Notes under the pieces: model-generated
The model's database searches: none
The model's input: the letters and a program-made list of their open reading frames with translations, nothing else
Told to the model about the DNA's origin: nothing
Assembly: GCF_008386585.1 (NCBI RefSeq)
Contig: NZ_VUOB01000058.1
Coordinates: 1 to 53,149 of the forward strand
Source: Solihabitans fulvus
GTDB lineage: Bacteria; Actinomycetota; Actinomycetes; Mycobacteriales; Pseudonocardiaceae
Direction of reading: 5' to 3'
Length of the DNA stretch: 53,149 bases
Shown here: piece after piece, positions 1 to 8,482 of the stretch
Position numbering within the stretch: position 1 is the stretch's first letter
Layout: each line of letters starts with the position of its first letter
Program-made: the position numbers and the translations under genes

Positions 1-496
1 CCGCGTCCTTCACGATCGTGACCGAGGACGGGTCCGAGGGCAGGGGCCGCGACCAGCGCACCCGCAGGTCACCGACCTTCGGCAACCGCAGCTTCCCGTT
101 GTCCAGGATCGCGAACCGGGCGTTGCGGGTGAAGCGAATGGCTTGCCGGTGGTCTTTGTGGGACCGGAACCGGGGCGGAGCGACCTTGCGGCCCTTGCGT
201 GTGCCCGAGAGTGAGGCGAAGAAGTTGCGGTAGGCCGTGTTCAGGTCCGCGAGGGCCTGTTGCAGCACGACTGCGGACACCTCACCCAGTCAGGCACGAT
301 CAGGCGTCCGTTTGGCCGCGGTGATGACCAGCTTGGACAGGTCCCCGTCGGAGATGTAGGTCTCGCCGTTCTCGCGTGCCCGCTGCCGTGCGCGCAGCCC
401 GTCGTTGAACACCACCCGCGCACACCCGAACGCCCGCGCCAGCGACTGCTGCTGGGCGGGTGTCGGGCACACGCGGAAGTTGTAACGGAGCTGCAC
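1..496 (-). pseudogene. tnpB: IS200/IS605-type TnpB (OrfB), partial and interrupted
   Basis: Start at the GTG at 494-496, reading VQLRYNFRVCPTPAQQQ, the typical TnpB N-terminus. It runs off the left edge, so the catalytic RuvC and zinc-finger parts are outside the window. An in-frame TGA lies at 290-292, directly before LGEVSAVVLQQALADLNTAY. The family normally has Trp at this point, so a TGG to TGA change is likely. Downstream of the stop the same frame continues with good similarity (RNFFASL, RFRSHKDHRQAIRFTRNARF, LRLPKVGDLRVRWSRPLP), so the break is one point nonsense rather than decay. TnpB is an RNA-guided nuclease associated with IS605 elements; here it is probably inactive. No tnpA is seen in the window. 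Confidence 0.85.
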
Positions 497-797
497 ACCA
501 CCAGCATCGAACACGTGTGCGAACCCACGCAAGATCACGTTCGAGTGACTCCCACACCCCGGCACTGTGGCACGCCCACCTCGAGCAGCACAACCGCCCA
601 GTGTCAGGCACTGCCCGGGCCTTGACGGCCCGCCCAGCACGGGCCTTCACCCCCGTCCTCAAGGGCGAAGCACTGGCCCGCATCCGGGTAGCGGCTGGGG
701 CGAATAGGGTCAAACGGGGCACGGACCCGTTGCGGCGCACGAGGTTCGTGTGATGCTGGAGGGCGCGTCGTGCTCGGACCCCCTCCGGAGGCTGCCC
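497..797. other. Intergenic region between tnpB remnant and acyl-CoA ligase
   Basis: No convincing gene. It should contain one outer end of the IS element, but I cannot fix the boundary. A -10-like TAGGGT at 705-710 and a Shine-Dalgarno CGGAGG just before 798 could serve the downstream ligase. Confidence 0.4.
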
Positions 798-2354
798 ATG
801 AACATCACGCAGGCGCTGCACCGAACCGCCACGCAGCACCCTGATCGGGTCGCCACCATCGACGGGGCGCGGACGCGCACCTACGCCGAACTGCTCGACC
901 GCACCGCCCGCCTCGGCTCGGCGCTCGGCACGCTCGGCGCCGGGCCGGGGCAGCGGGTGGCGATCCTCGGGCTGAATTCCGACCGCTTTCTGGAGAGCAT
1001 GCTCGGGGTGCTGTGGGCGGGCGCGGCGTTGAACCCGGTGAACATCCGGTGGAACGCCGAGGAGATCGCCTACTCGCTGGCCGACTCCGACACCGCGCTG
1101 CTGATCGTCGACGACGCGTTCGCCGCGCTGGTGCCCGGCCTGCTGCGCGCCTGCCCGTCGCTGCACACGGTCATCCACTGCGGCGACGGGCCGACACCCG
1201 ATGGCATGGCAGGCTTCGAGGCGCTGATCGCCGCGGCCGAACCGGTGGAGGCGGTCGAGCCCGACGCGGACGAGCTGGCCGGCGTCTTCTACACCGGCGG
1301 CACCACCGGCTTCCCCAAGGGCGTGATGCTCAGTCACACCAACCTGTTCTCCTCGGCGATGGGCGGGCTGCTCACCCGGCACGCGGAGCCGATGGTCGAG
1401 GACTACCGGTACCTGCACGCGATGCCGATGTTCCACCTGGCCGGCATCGGCCTGTTCCTGGTCGCGCTGATTCGCGGCGGCACGCACGTGCTGATCCCGT
1501 TCTTCAACCCGCCGCAGGTGCTGCGGGTGATCGCGGAGCTGCGGATCAACGAGACGGCGCTCGCGCCGATCATGATTCAGCTGCTGCTCGACCAGCCCGA
1601 CTTCGCCGAGCACGACCTGACCTGCCTCGTCAACGTCAACTACGGCGCTGCCCCGATGCCGGAGTCGTTGCTGCGCAGGGCGATCGCCGGGCTGCCGGGT
1701 GTGCAGCTGACCCAGGCGTACGGGATGACCGAGCTGTCCCCGCTGGCCACCCTGCTGCTGCCGGCCGACCATCACGACGCGGCCAGGCTGCGGTCGGCTG
1801 GCCGGCCGTGCGTGCACGCCGACGTCCGGGTAGTGGACGAGCAGGACGCGCCGGTGCCCGGCGGGACGATCGGCGAGATCGTCTGCCGGGGACCGCACGT
1901 GATGCTCGGCTACTGGAACCGGCCGGCGGAGACCGCTGCGGTGCTGCGCAACGGCTGGATGCACACCGGCGACCTCGGTTTCCTCGACGGCGACGGCTAT
2001 CTGCACGTGGTGGACCGGCTCAAGGACATGATCGTCAGCGGCGGCGAGAACGTGTACTCGGCCGAGGTGGAGAACGCGATCGCGACGCATCCCGCCGTCG
2101 CGGGCTGCGCGGTGATCGGCGTGCCGGACGACCGGTGGGGCGAACGCGTGCACGCCGTCGTGGTGCTGCGCGAGGGCACCTCGGTCACCGAGGACGCGAT
2201 TCGCGAGCACGCCAGGCTGACCATCGCGGGCTACAAGTGCCCGCGCAGCGTGGAGTTCGTCGACTCGCTGCCGTTGTCCTCCACCAACAAGGTGCTCAAG
2301 ACCGAGCTGCGCGACCGGTTGCGGCACCGCGAGACGGCCGCCTCCGACGGTTGA
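798..2354 (+). CDS. Acyl-CoA ligase (AMP-binding, ANL superfamily)
   Basis: 518 aa, the normal size. It activates a carboxylic acid to an acyl-adenylate and then to a CoA thioester in the cytoplasm. Seen: the P-loop-like A3 motif TGGTTGFPKG around residues 166-175, YGMTELSP, GWMHTGDLG, DRLKDMIVSGGENV, and the C-terminal SSTNKVLKTELR with the lysine needed for adenylation. The ATG at 798 is chosen because CCGGAGG lies just upstream; an in-frame ATG at 750 lacks a ribosome site. The closest style is fatty-acyl or aromatic acyl-CoA ligases; the substrate cannot be read. It converges on the SDR gene and the two share a terminator hairpin. Confidence 0.9.
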   Translation: MNITQALHRTATQHPDRVATIDGARTRTYAELLDRTARLGSALGTLGAGPGQRVAILGLNSDRFLESMLGVLWAGAALNPVNIRWNAEEIAYSLADSDTALLIVDDAFAALVPGLLRACPSLHTVIHCGDGPTPDGMAGFEALIAAAEPVEAVEPDADELAGVFYTGGTTGFPKGVMLSHTNLFSSAMGGLLTRHAEPMVEDYRYLHAMPMFHLAGIGLFLVALIRGGTHVLIPFFNPPQVLRVIAELRINETALAPIMIQLLLDQPDFAEHDLTCLVNVNYGAAPMPESLLRRAIAGLPGVQLTQAYGMTELSPLATLLLPADHHDAARLRSAGRPCVHADVRVVDEQDAPVPGGTIGEIVCRGPHVMLGYWNRPAETAAVLRNGWMHTGDLGFLDGDGYLHVVDRLKDMIVSGGENVYSAEVENAIATHPAVAGCAVIGVPDDRWGERVHAVVVLREGTSVTEDAIREHARLTIAGYKCPRSVEFVDSLPLSSTNKVLKTELRDRLRHRETAASDG

Positions 2355-2382
2355 CCCCTCGGTCGGCGCGCGCACTGCCAGC

Positions 2383-2422
2383 GCGAGCCGCGCCGGGCGG
2401 TGGACTGCCCGGCGCGGCTCGC
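2383..2422. terminator. Bidirectional hairpin terminator
   Basis: Perfect 16-bp stem (2383-2398 with 2407-2422, starting GCGAGCCGCGCCGGGC) and an 8-nt loop, placed between the converging ligase (ends 2354) and SDR (ends 2445). No T-tract, as is common in actinomycetes. Confidence 0.85.
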
Positions 2423-2444
2423 TGTTGGTGTGCGGCAACGGAAG

Positions 2445-3185
2445 TCAGACGACTCCGCCGTTGACGCGGATGTTCTGGCCGGTGACCCAGCTCGCCTCGG
2501 CGGAGGCGAGGAACGCGATCACGTTGACGATCTCGTCCGGCTGCCCGATGCGGCCCATCGAGGTCATCTTCTCCAGGCCAGCGATGAACTCCGCCGGCCT
2601 GGTCCGAAACTCGGGGGTGTCGGTCGGCCCGGGGGACACCACGTTCACGGTGATGCCCCGGTGCCCGATCTCCTTCGAGAACACCCTGGAGAACTGCTCG
2701 AGCGCGCCCTTGGCCCCGTCGTAGAGGCCGTAGCGCGGGAAGAACAGCCCGGTGGTGTGCGAGGAGATGTTGATGATCCGGCCGCCGTCGCGCAGCCGCC
2801 CGCCGGCGAGCTGCATGGCGAAGAACGGCGCGCGAGCGTTGACGCGGAAGCTGCGGTCGAACTCCTCCTCGGTGACCTCCGCGATCGGCTTGAGCACCGG
2901 GAGGACGGCGTTGTTCACCAGGATGTCCAGGCCGCCGAAGTGCTCGTCGGCCGCGTCGAACAGCGCGGCGAGCTGTGCGGTGTCGCCGATGTCGGCGGCC
3001 ACGGCCCTGGCCCGGCCGCCGCCGTCGACGACGCTGGCGACCAGCTCACCTGCCTCCCCCTCCTGTCCTGGCAGGTGGTTGACGATCACCGCGGCCCCGT
3101 CCGCCGCGAGGCGCCGCGCGGTGGCCGCGCCGAGCCCGGTCGCCGCGCCGGTGACCAGCGCGACCTTTCCGTTGACTGCGTTCAC
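2445..3185 (-). CDS. Short-chain dehydrogenase/reductase
   Basis: 246 aa classical SDR that probably reduces or oxidises a carbonyl/alcohol with NAD(P)(H). Seen: TGAATGLG cofactor motif at residues 12-19, NNA at 91-93, Asn115, Ser142, and the catalytic YDGAK (Tyr155, Lys159). Closest style is 3-oxoacyl-ACP reductase-like SDRs; the substrate is unknown. Last gene of the minus operon MFS-SnoaL-SDR (43-bp gap to the SnoaL gene). Confidence 0.88.
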   Translation of the reverse strand: MNAVNGKVALVTGAATGLGAATARRLAADGAAVIVNHLPGQEGEAGELVASVVDGGGRARAVAADIGDTAQLAALFDAADEHFGGLDILVNNAVLPVLKPIAEVTEEEFDRSFRVNARAPFFAMQLAGGRLRDGGRIINISSHTTGLFFPRYGLYDGAKGALEQFSRVFSKEIGHRGITVNVVSPGPTDTPEFRTRPAEFIAGLEKMTSMGRIGQPDEIVNVIAFLASAEASWVTGQNIRVNGGVV

Positions 3186-3228
3186 TTCTCGACTCCCCAG
3201 TGCTTACCTGACTCAGTGCTGGCGTGAC

Positions 3229-3600
3229 TCAGACGACGCTGTTGCCGCTCGCGGTGGTCTCGGGCACGGACTCCTTGACGTCCCAGTGCTCGGCGATCCG
3301 GCCGTCGGCGATGCGGAAGATGTCGACGACGGCCATGCCGAGGTCGCCGTCGTGCGCGGTGAAGTGGCTGTGCGCGAACACGAGGTCGCCGTCCTCCGCC
3401 GTGCGGCGGATCTCGAACCGGCCCTGCGGGACCTGCTGGCGGAAGCCGTCGACGAAGGCAGCCACCGCCGCGCTGCCGTCGGGCAGGTTCGGGTTGTGCT
3501 GCACCAGGTCCTCGGCGAGGTGCTTGCCGGCGAGGTCGGAACGACCCTCGTTCCAGACTCGCTGGAGGTACTCGCGCACGAGATCGGTGTTGGCGGACAT
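3229..3600 (-). CDS. SnoaL-like / NTF2-fold protein
   Basis: 123 aa. Pattern of a SnoaL-like small alpha+beta barrel: N-terminal VREYLQRVWNEG, then LAEDLVQHNPNLPDG, a central FVDGFRQQVP, and a C-terminal VDIFRIADGRIAEHWDV, the hallmark of this family. Such proteins act as cyclases, isomerases or hydrolases on small molecules, or only bind ligands; the role here is unknown. The ATG at 3600 follows GGAGAG; an ATG at 3639 lies inside the preceding MFS gene. Gap to the MFS stop is 10 bp, so the two are co-transcribed. Confidence 0.85.
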   Translation of the reverse strand: MSANTDLVREYLQRVWNEGRSDLAGKHLAEDLVQHNPNLPDGSAAVAAFVDGFRQQVPQGRFEIRRTAEDGDLVFAHSHFTAHDGDLGMAVVDIFRIADGRIAEHWDVKESVPETTASGNSVV

Positions 3601-3610
3601 GGGTCTCTCC

Positions 3611-4798
3611 TCAGGAAATCGGGACTGCGGTGGGGACAACGCGCCGGCTCGACGCCGCGTGAGCGGCCCCAGCCGACGCGAGCAACAGGAGGGCGACGGC
3701 CGGCACGAGCGCGGCCCCCGTCCGTGGCAGCAGGGTGCTGCCGAGCAGGCTGCCCAGGCTCATGCCCAGGTACAGCGCCGAGGCGTTGAGCGCGAGCACG
3801 ATGGCGCGCTGGTCGGGCAGCAGGGTGACGAGCCTGGCCTGCTGCGGTGCGACGAACAGCTGGCTGAAGAACGCCCACACGGCGAACACCGCGATGCCGA
3901 CGGCCATGGCGGGCGGAGTGGTGAGCAGCGCGGCGAAGACCACGGCCATGCCGGCGAGGGCGAGCGTCACGGTGCGGGTGCCGCCGAGGCGCACGCCGAG
4001 CCGCGCGGAGGACGCGTTGCCGACGACGCCGATCGCGCCGAACACCAGCAGTGTCACCGAAACCAGCCCGGGCCCGGCGCCGTAGCACTCGGCGAGGTAT
4101 GTCCCGGCGACGCCGTACACGGTGAACTGGGCGGCGAGCGTCAGCAGCGTCGTGGCGACCATGGGCAGCACGCCCCCGCCGGTGAGCACCGTCCGGTAGG
4201 ACCGCGCTGTCGGCCGCGTGCCGGTCTCGATCGGCGGGACGATCGCGGCCACCAAGGCGAGCCCGACGGCGGCGAGCACCGCGACCCCGAGCATGGCGGG
4301 CCGCCAGCCGAGACCGTTGCCGAGGAAGGACGCCAGCGGGACGCCGAGCACGGTCGCGACGGCCATGCCGGAGAACACCGTGGTCAGCGCGCGCTGCCGC
4401 TGCTCGGCTGGCACGAGCAGGGAGCCTGCGGCGGAGGCGGCCGGGCCGAAGATCGCGGCGCCGAGCGCGGCGAGCACCCGCGCGCCGGTCAACGCGGCGT
4501 AGGTGGGCGCGGCCGCAGCCGCGAGGCCGCCGACGGTGAGCAGCGCCAGTCCGAGCAGCAGCTGCCGCTTGCGGTCCATCCGGCCGAGCACGACGGGTGC
4601 CAGCGGCGCGGCGACGGCGAAGGTCAGCGCGAAGACCGTGACCAGCAGGCCGACGGTGGCCGGTGCGACCAGCAGGTCGGCGGAGATCGGCGCGCTCAGG
4701 CCGACCACGGCGAGCGAGGCGGTGCCGAGCGAGAAGTAGCCGAGCGCGAGGGCGAGCAACGCGGGGGTCGATCGGGTGGTGTGCACGGCACGGCTCAC
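3611..4798 (-). CDS. MFS transporter (DHA1-type, drug/metabolite efflux)
   Basis: About 395 aa and about 12 hydrophobic helices; motif A between helices 2 and 3 reads LGRMDRKRQ. The Cmx/YdeA-like layout suggests proton-driven export of a small hydrophobic molecule. The GTG at 4798 is favoured; another GTG at 4786 is possible, and an upstream ATG at 4861 would begin inside the palindrome and is unlikely. First gene of the operon, divergent from the helix-turn-helix/TPR regulator, which is therefore its likely controller. Confidence 0.85.
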   Translation of the reverse strand: MSRAVHTTRSTPALLALALGYFSLGTASLAVVGLSAPISADLLVAPATVGLLVTVFALTFAVAAPLAPVVLGRMDRKRQLLLGLALLTVGGLAAAAAPTYAALTGARVLAALGAAIFGPAASAAGSLLVPAEQRQRALTTVFSGMAVATVLGVPLASFLGNGLGWRPAMLGVAVLAAVGLALVAAIVPPIETGTRPTARSYRTVLTGGGVLPMVATTLLTLAAQFTVYGVAGTYLAECYGAGPGLVSVTLLVFGAIGVVGNASSARLGVRLGGTRTVTLALAGMAVVFAALLTTPPAMAVGIAVFAVWAFFSQLFVAPQQARLVTLLPDQRAIVLALNASALYLGMSLGSLLGSTLLPRTGAALVPAVALLLLASAGAAHAASSRRVVPTAVPIS

Positions 4799-4839
4799 TT
4801 TCGAGCTGATGGGCGGGGGTGGGCATATCCCAGCACAGT

Positions 4840-4891
4840 TGTGAAATCTTGTGAAGATCAAAATTCACATCTCGGTTCGCGTGGCTAGGAT
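4840..4891. promoter_or_regulatory. Divergent promoter/operator between MFS operon and HTH-TPR regulator
   Basis: AT-rich island in GC-rich DNA. 4850-4869 reads TGTGAAGATCAAAATTCACA, with TGTGAA/TTCACA inverted arms; a further direct TGTGAA sits at 4840, ten bases away. TAGGAT at 4886-4891 is a good -10 for the regulator, and the TTCACA arm falls at its -35 position, so a bound protein would block it. Confidence 0.6.
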
Positions 4892-4919
4892 CGGGGTGAT
4901 CACGGAGAGGGGAGTCGAG

Positions 4920-6242
4920 ATGGGACCCGACGGCGCGGCGGGACGCCGCATCCGGGAGTTGCGGCTGGCCAGGGGGCTGTCTCAGGCGTACCTGTCCGGC
5001 CCAGGCCTGTCCACCGCGCTGCTGTCGATGATCGAGTCAGGGCGGCGGGCCGCCACCTCGGCCACGGTGGCCAGGTTGGCCGAGCTGCTGGGCAGCACGG
5101 TCGAGTACCTGGAGACCGGCGAGCAGCCGCCGACCTGGCAGGAGATCGAACGCGTCCTCGCGTTCGCGGAGATCGCCCTGCACCACGGTTCCTCGGCGCA
5201 GGCGCTCGCCGACTTCGACGCCGTCCTCGCCGGCGGGCCGCCGCCGTTCGCCGCCAGAGCCCGCCTCGGCAGGGCGCGCGCGCTCGAGTCGCTCAACCGC
5301 TTCGACGATGCGATCGCCGAGTTCGACGCGCTGGCGCGGCAGGCCGACCCCGGCGGCGCGGAGTGGGCGGAGCGGAACATGGACGCGGCCCGCTGCTACG
5401 GCATGGCCGGGGACGAGTCGGCGGCCATCGAGCTCGGGGAGCGCGCGCTCGGCGTCGTCGAGGAACTCGGGCTGGACTGGACCAACGAGACCATCCGGCT
5501 CGGCGTCACCCTGGCCGGGGCGTACCGCAGCCGCGGCGACGTGGTGCGGGCGGAGGCGCTGCTGCGCAGACTGCTCGCCGCGGCCGACGAGATGGGCAGC
5601 CCGCTGGCCAGGGGGTCGGCCATGTGGAACGCCGCCCTCGTCGCGTACGACCGGGGCAGGCTGGGGGATGCGCGCCTGCTGGCCGAGCGGGCGTTGGCGT
5701 TGATCGGCGAGACGGGGCACGAGCGCAACATCGCCACGCTGCGCGCCGTGTACGGCAGCGTCCTCGCCCTCGCCGAGCCGGGGGAGGCGGCCAGGGCGTT
5801 GGCGATACTGCGGGAGGCGCACGGGTCGCTCCTCGAGGTGGCGAACCCGACGGGGGTCGCCAGGTGCGAGGTGGCCATGGCCGAGACCGCGCTGCTGCTC
5901 GGCGATCCCGGGCTCTCGATGACCTACGCCAGAGCCGCGGCGGACCGGGTTCGCGGCCTCCGCGGCATCGAGGAGCCGTACGCCGTCGTCGCGCTCGCCG
6001 AGGCCGCGCACGCGGACGGCGACCCGGGGACCGCGACCGCCGCGATGGACGAGGCCGCCGCGTTGCTCGACGCCGTCGACCAGTCGCGACGCGCGAAACC
6101 CCACCTGTGGCAACGGATCGCGGTGTTCCGCGAGGAGACGGGCGACACGACGGGGGCGCTGGAGGCCTACCGCAGGGCGATGCTCGCGGCCGGCTTTCCC
6201 GGCCGGGTTCGGCATGAGGTGAGGACGAGGTCGGGGCGGTAG
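4920..6242 (+). CDS. Helix-turn-helix regulator with TPR sensor domain
   Basis: 440 aa. An XRE-type helix-turn-helix occupies residues about 8-65 (IRELRLARGLSQAYL, ALLSMIESGRR, VARLAELLG). The remainder is alpha-helical tetratricopeptide-like repeats (YGMAGDESAAIELGERAL, GAYRSRGDVVRAEALL, AYDRGRLGDARLLAERAL). The layout matches TPR-containing XRE regulators, in which a peptide or small ligand bound to the TPRs controls DNA binding. The ATG at 4920 follows GAGAGGGGAGTCGAG; an ATG at 4851 lies inside the operator. It probably governs the divergent MFS-SnoaL-SDR operon and itself. Confidence 0.82.
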   Translation: MGPDGAAGRRIRELRLARGLSQAYLSGPGLSTALLSMIESGRRAATSATVARLAELLGSTVEYLETGEQPPTWQEIERVLAFAEIALHHGSSAQALADFDAVLAGGPPPFAARARLGRARALESLNRFDDAIAEFDALARQADPGGAEWAERNMDAARCYGMAGDESAAIELGERALGVVEELGLDWTNETIRLGVTLAGAYRSRGDVVRAEALLRRLLAAADEMGSPLARGSAMWNAALVAYDRGRLGDARLLAERALALIGETGHERNIATLRAVYGSVLALAEPGEAARALAILREAHGSLLEVANPTGVARCEVAMAETALLLGDPGLSMTYARAAADRVRGLRGIEEPYAVVALAEAAHADGDPGTATAAMDEAAALLDAVDQSRRAKPHLWQRIAVFREETGDTTGALEAYRRAMLAAGFPGRVRHEVRTRSGR

Positions 6243-6296
6243 GGCCGGCATCGTGGTCGAGGGAGACACCGCAGCACTTCTTTCCAATACGGCACG

Positions 6297-6360
6297 TTGC
6301 GTATACAAATTAAAATACGCGACGGTGCGTATGTCAAGTGGCTGGTGCGGCAACTAGGAT
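6297..6360 (+). promoter_or_regulatory. TetR autoregulatory promoter with GCGTAT half-sites
   Basis: TTGCGTAT at 6297-6304 and ATACGCGA at 6315-6322 form an inverted repeat around an AT-rich spacer. A third GCGTAT is at 6327-6332. TAGGAT at 6355-6360 is a -10 box six bases before the ATG at 6367, so the TetR mRNA is probably leaderless. Confidence 0.6.
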
Positions 6361-6366
6361 CCGCAC

Positions 6367-6942
6367 ATGCCAGCAGGCCGACCACGCGACCGCGCCGTCG
6401 ACGACGCGATCCGGCTCGCGGTCTTCGAGCTCATCGCAGAACAGGGCTACCAGGCGGTCACCATGGAGGGCATCGCCGCGCGCAGCGGCGTCGCCAAGCA
6501 GACCGTCTACCGCCGCTACAGCGGGCGGGGGCAGGCGCTGGTCGGCGCCCTCACCGAGCATGGCGCCCGGCACATCCCCGTGCCCGACACCGGCACCCTG
6601 GCCGGCGACCTGGCCGCGTTGCTGCGCGACACCTTCGACAGCCTGACGGCCGGCATCGGCGCCGTCCTGCGCGCCGTGATCGCCGAGACGCTGCACGACG
6701 AGGCGCTCGCCGAGCTGTACCGGCGCGAACACGTGGAGCTCCGTCGCGACGTGGTGCGCGAACTGCTCGCGCGGGCGCGGGCGCGGGGCGAGATCGGCCC
6801 AGCCGACGACGAGTTCCTCGTCGACCTCGTGTTCGGGCCGATGTGGTACCGCCTGCTGATCGGGCACGCGCCCCTGACCGAGACGCTGGCGCGCCAGCTC
6901 GCCGCGGCCGTCGCGGCGGCCGCGGCGATCCCGGCGGACTGA
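6367..6942 (+). CDS. TetR/AcrR family repressor
   Basis: 191 aa. N-terminal helix-turn-helix: DDAIRLAVFELIAEQGYQAV, then MEGIAARSGVAKQTVYRRY, the recognition helix typical of TetR. The C-terminal part is a helical ligand-binding/dimer domain ending in an Ala-rich helix. No Shine-Dalgarno before the ATG, but a -10 at the right distance for leaderless translation. The inverted GCGTAT sites upstream suggest autorepression. No other target is obvious: upstream is the co-oriented HTH-TPR gene and downstream the convergent kinase operon. Confidence 0.88.
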   Translation: MPAGRPRDRAVDDAIRLAVFELIAEQGYQAVTMEGIAARSGVAKQTVYRRYSGRGQALVGALTEHGARHIPVPDTGTLAGDLAALLRDTFDSLTAGIGAVLRAVIAETLHDEALAELYRREHVELRRDVVRELLARARARGEIGPADDEFLVDLVFGPMWYRLLIGHAPLTETLARQLAAAVAAAAAIPAD

Positions 6943-6950
6943 AACCCACC

Positions 6951-7022
6951 AGTACTGGGGGAACCGCCGGTACTCGGCGAACTAACCGGTATTCAGCGAA
7001 CTATCGGTATTCGGCGAGCCTC
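6951..7022. repeat. Degenerate 17-19-bp tandem repeat at the 3' end of the GlnX-like gene
   Basis: Units start at 6951 (AGTACTGGGGGAACCGCC), 6969 (GGTACTCGGCGAACTAACC), 6988 (GGTATTCAGCGAACTATC) and 7006 (GGTATTCGGCGAGCCTC). The last unit contains the final codons (LAEYR) of the minus-strand gene, so the gene tail has been duplicated behind its stop codon. Confidence 0.7.
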
Positions 7023-8482
7023 GGCCGCACGCCGAGGACCACCAGCGCCAACATCACCAGCACCGCGAGGCCGGGGATCAGCCAGGTCCAGCCGCTGAGC
7101 GCGGCCTCGCCTTCGCTCAGCGCCGTGTCGAACGCCTGCTTGTTGATCGCGATCACCGACTGGAGCGCCTCGTCGTACCGCCCGAAGTCGTAGTTCGACG
7201 TGCCGGACGTGGTGCCGACGTCGAAGGCGACGGCCTGCCGCAGCTGACCGCTGCGCGACAGCGACCGCAGCCCCTGGTCGTCGCGCTGGTAGGTCGAGTA
7301 CGCGGCCAGCAGGTGCTCGGCCGCCGCCTGCTCGCCGTCGAAGGTGACGTTGCGTACCTCGGTGCCGAAGAGCCCGTCGAACCGCACGTCGCGGGGATCT
7401 CGTTGGTACCTCGCCGCTGCGTCGTCCAGGGCCTGGACGTACTGCCCAAGGTCGTTGACACCGGGCAGCGTGGCGATCTGCTCCGCCTTCTCGTGGAAGG
7501 CGCGCTCGTAGTCGGCCGCGTGGTCCTGGTCGAGCAGGTACCGGCTCTCGTCGGCGTTCGCGTCGTAGCTCAGCGCCCGCGCCTCGGACAGCGCGACCAC
7601 CGAGTCGAACGCGTCCTTCTTTGCCACCTTGAGCTTGTCCTGCTCGTTGACCAGCAACACTATCGCGGCCACGGTCAGGCACGCGACGAGCAGCGTGGCG
7701 ACCGCGACCGCGGGGTTGACCAGCCGCCGCAACCGCCACCGCAGATACAGCTGGAGGAGCACCAGGGCCCCGCACACCAGGATGCCGAGCAGCATGACCA
7801 GCGATTGCGACCAGGACGTGTCGCCGTGGCTCACGGCGTAGGCGTCGCCGAGGATCCGGTGATTGGCGTTGGTCAGCTCCTGCGCGGCCTTGAGGGCGTG
7901 CGCCATCACGCCGGTCGCCTGCCGATAGAGATCGAGCGTCTTGGCTCCCGGCCGCCCGACCGGATCGTGCGAGTTCTCGTTGAGCAGCAACGCCTCGCCG
8001 GCCAGCGCCTCGTAGCGGCCGAGGTCGTCGAGCACGGTCCGGATCGACCGCTGGGTGGACGGGTCGGCCCCACCGTTCGCCGCGACCTGCTGCACGTCGG
8101 CGTCCACCTGGACACGCCGCTTCTCGTAGGTGTCCAGCGCCTGCCGCCGGTTGCCGGCGAATTCGGCGTCGGTGCCGACCAACAGCACGTTGGCGACCTG
8201 GGCGTCCAGGTCGCTCAGCGCGAACCGCAGGTCCGCGCTGGCGGCGACCTGCGGCGCGGCCTGGTGCCCGATCACGGACAGCCCGTCGCGCACCCCGCCG
8301 AACGCGCCGCCCACCACGACGCCCCAGGCGACCGCGAGCACCAGGATGACCCCGGTCAGCGCCCTGAGCACGGACGGCGTGCGCCACCTGAACAACAGCC
8401 GCCGCACGCTCGCCAGCAGGCCGGTCGTCCTCTGGTCGGTCGGCGTCGTCGGGGCCGAAGGTCTGTTCAGCGTCGCGGTCAT
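7001..8482 (-). CDS. Four-TM membrane protein, GlnX-like, of the PknG module
   Basis: 493 aa. Predicted helices at about 41-62, 224-247, 256-278 and 465-487, giving two large extracytoplasmic domains (about 63-223 and 279-464). Both are helical and rich in heptad-like residues, resembling four-helix-bundle ligand sensors. The ATG at 8482 overlaps the FHA stop (ATGA), so translation is coupled. In mycobacteria and corynebacteria the four-TM protein GlnX links the glutamine/glutamate-binding lipoprotein GlnH to PknG. Topology and genetic context suggest the same role here: sensing an extracytoplasmic ligand and signalling to the kinase. Orthology to GlnX is inferred, not proven. Confidence 0.7.
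   Translation of the reverse strand: MTATLNRPSAPTTPTDQRTTGLLASVRRLLFRWRTPSVLRALTGVILVLAVAWGVVVGGAFGGVRDGLSVIGHQAAPQVAASADLRFALSDLDAQVANVLLVGTDAEFAGNRRQALDTYEKRRVQVDADVQQVAANGGADPSTQRSIRTVLDDLGRYEALAGEALLLNENSHDPVGRPGAKTLDLYRQATGVMAHALKAAQELTNANHRILGDAYAVSHGDTSWSQSLVMLLGILVCGALVLLQLYLRWRLRRLVNPAVAVATLLVACLTVAAIVLLVNEQDKLKVAKKDAFDSVVALSEARALSYDANADESRYLLDQDHAADYERAFHEKAEQIATLPGVNDLGQYVQALDDAAARYQRDPRDVRFDGLFGTEVRNVTFDGEQAAAEHLLAAYSTYQRDDQGLRSLSRSGQLRQAVAFDVGTTSGTSNYDFGRYDEALQSVIAINKQAFDTALSEGEAALSGWTWLIPGLAVLVMLALVVLGVRPRLAEYR

Noticed and set aside
300..2438. Very long open frames antisense to the acyl-CoA ligase
   Set aside because: High-GC DNA leaves long stop-free frames opposite real genes; the product is Arg/Gly/Pro/His-rich without motifs, while the ligase has all its signatures.
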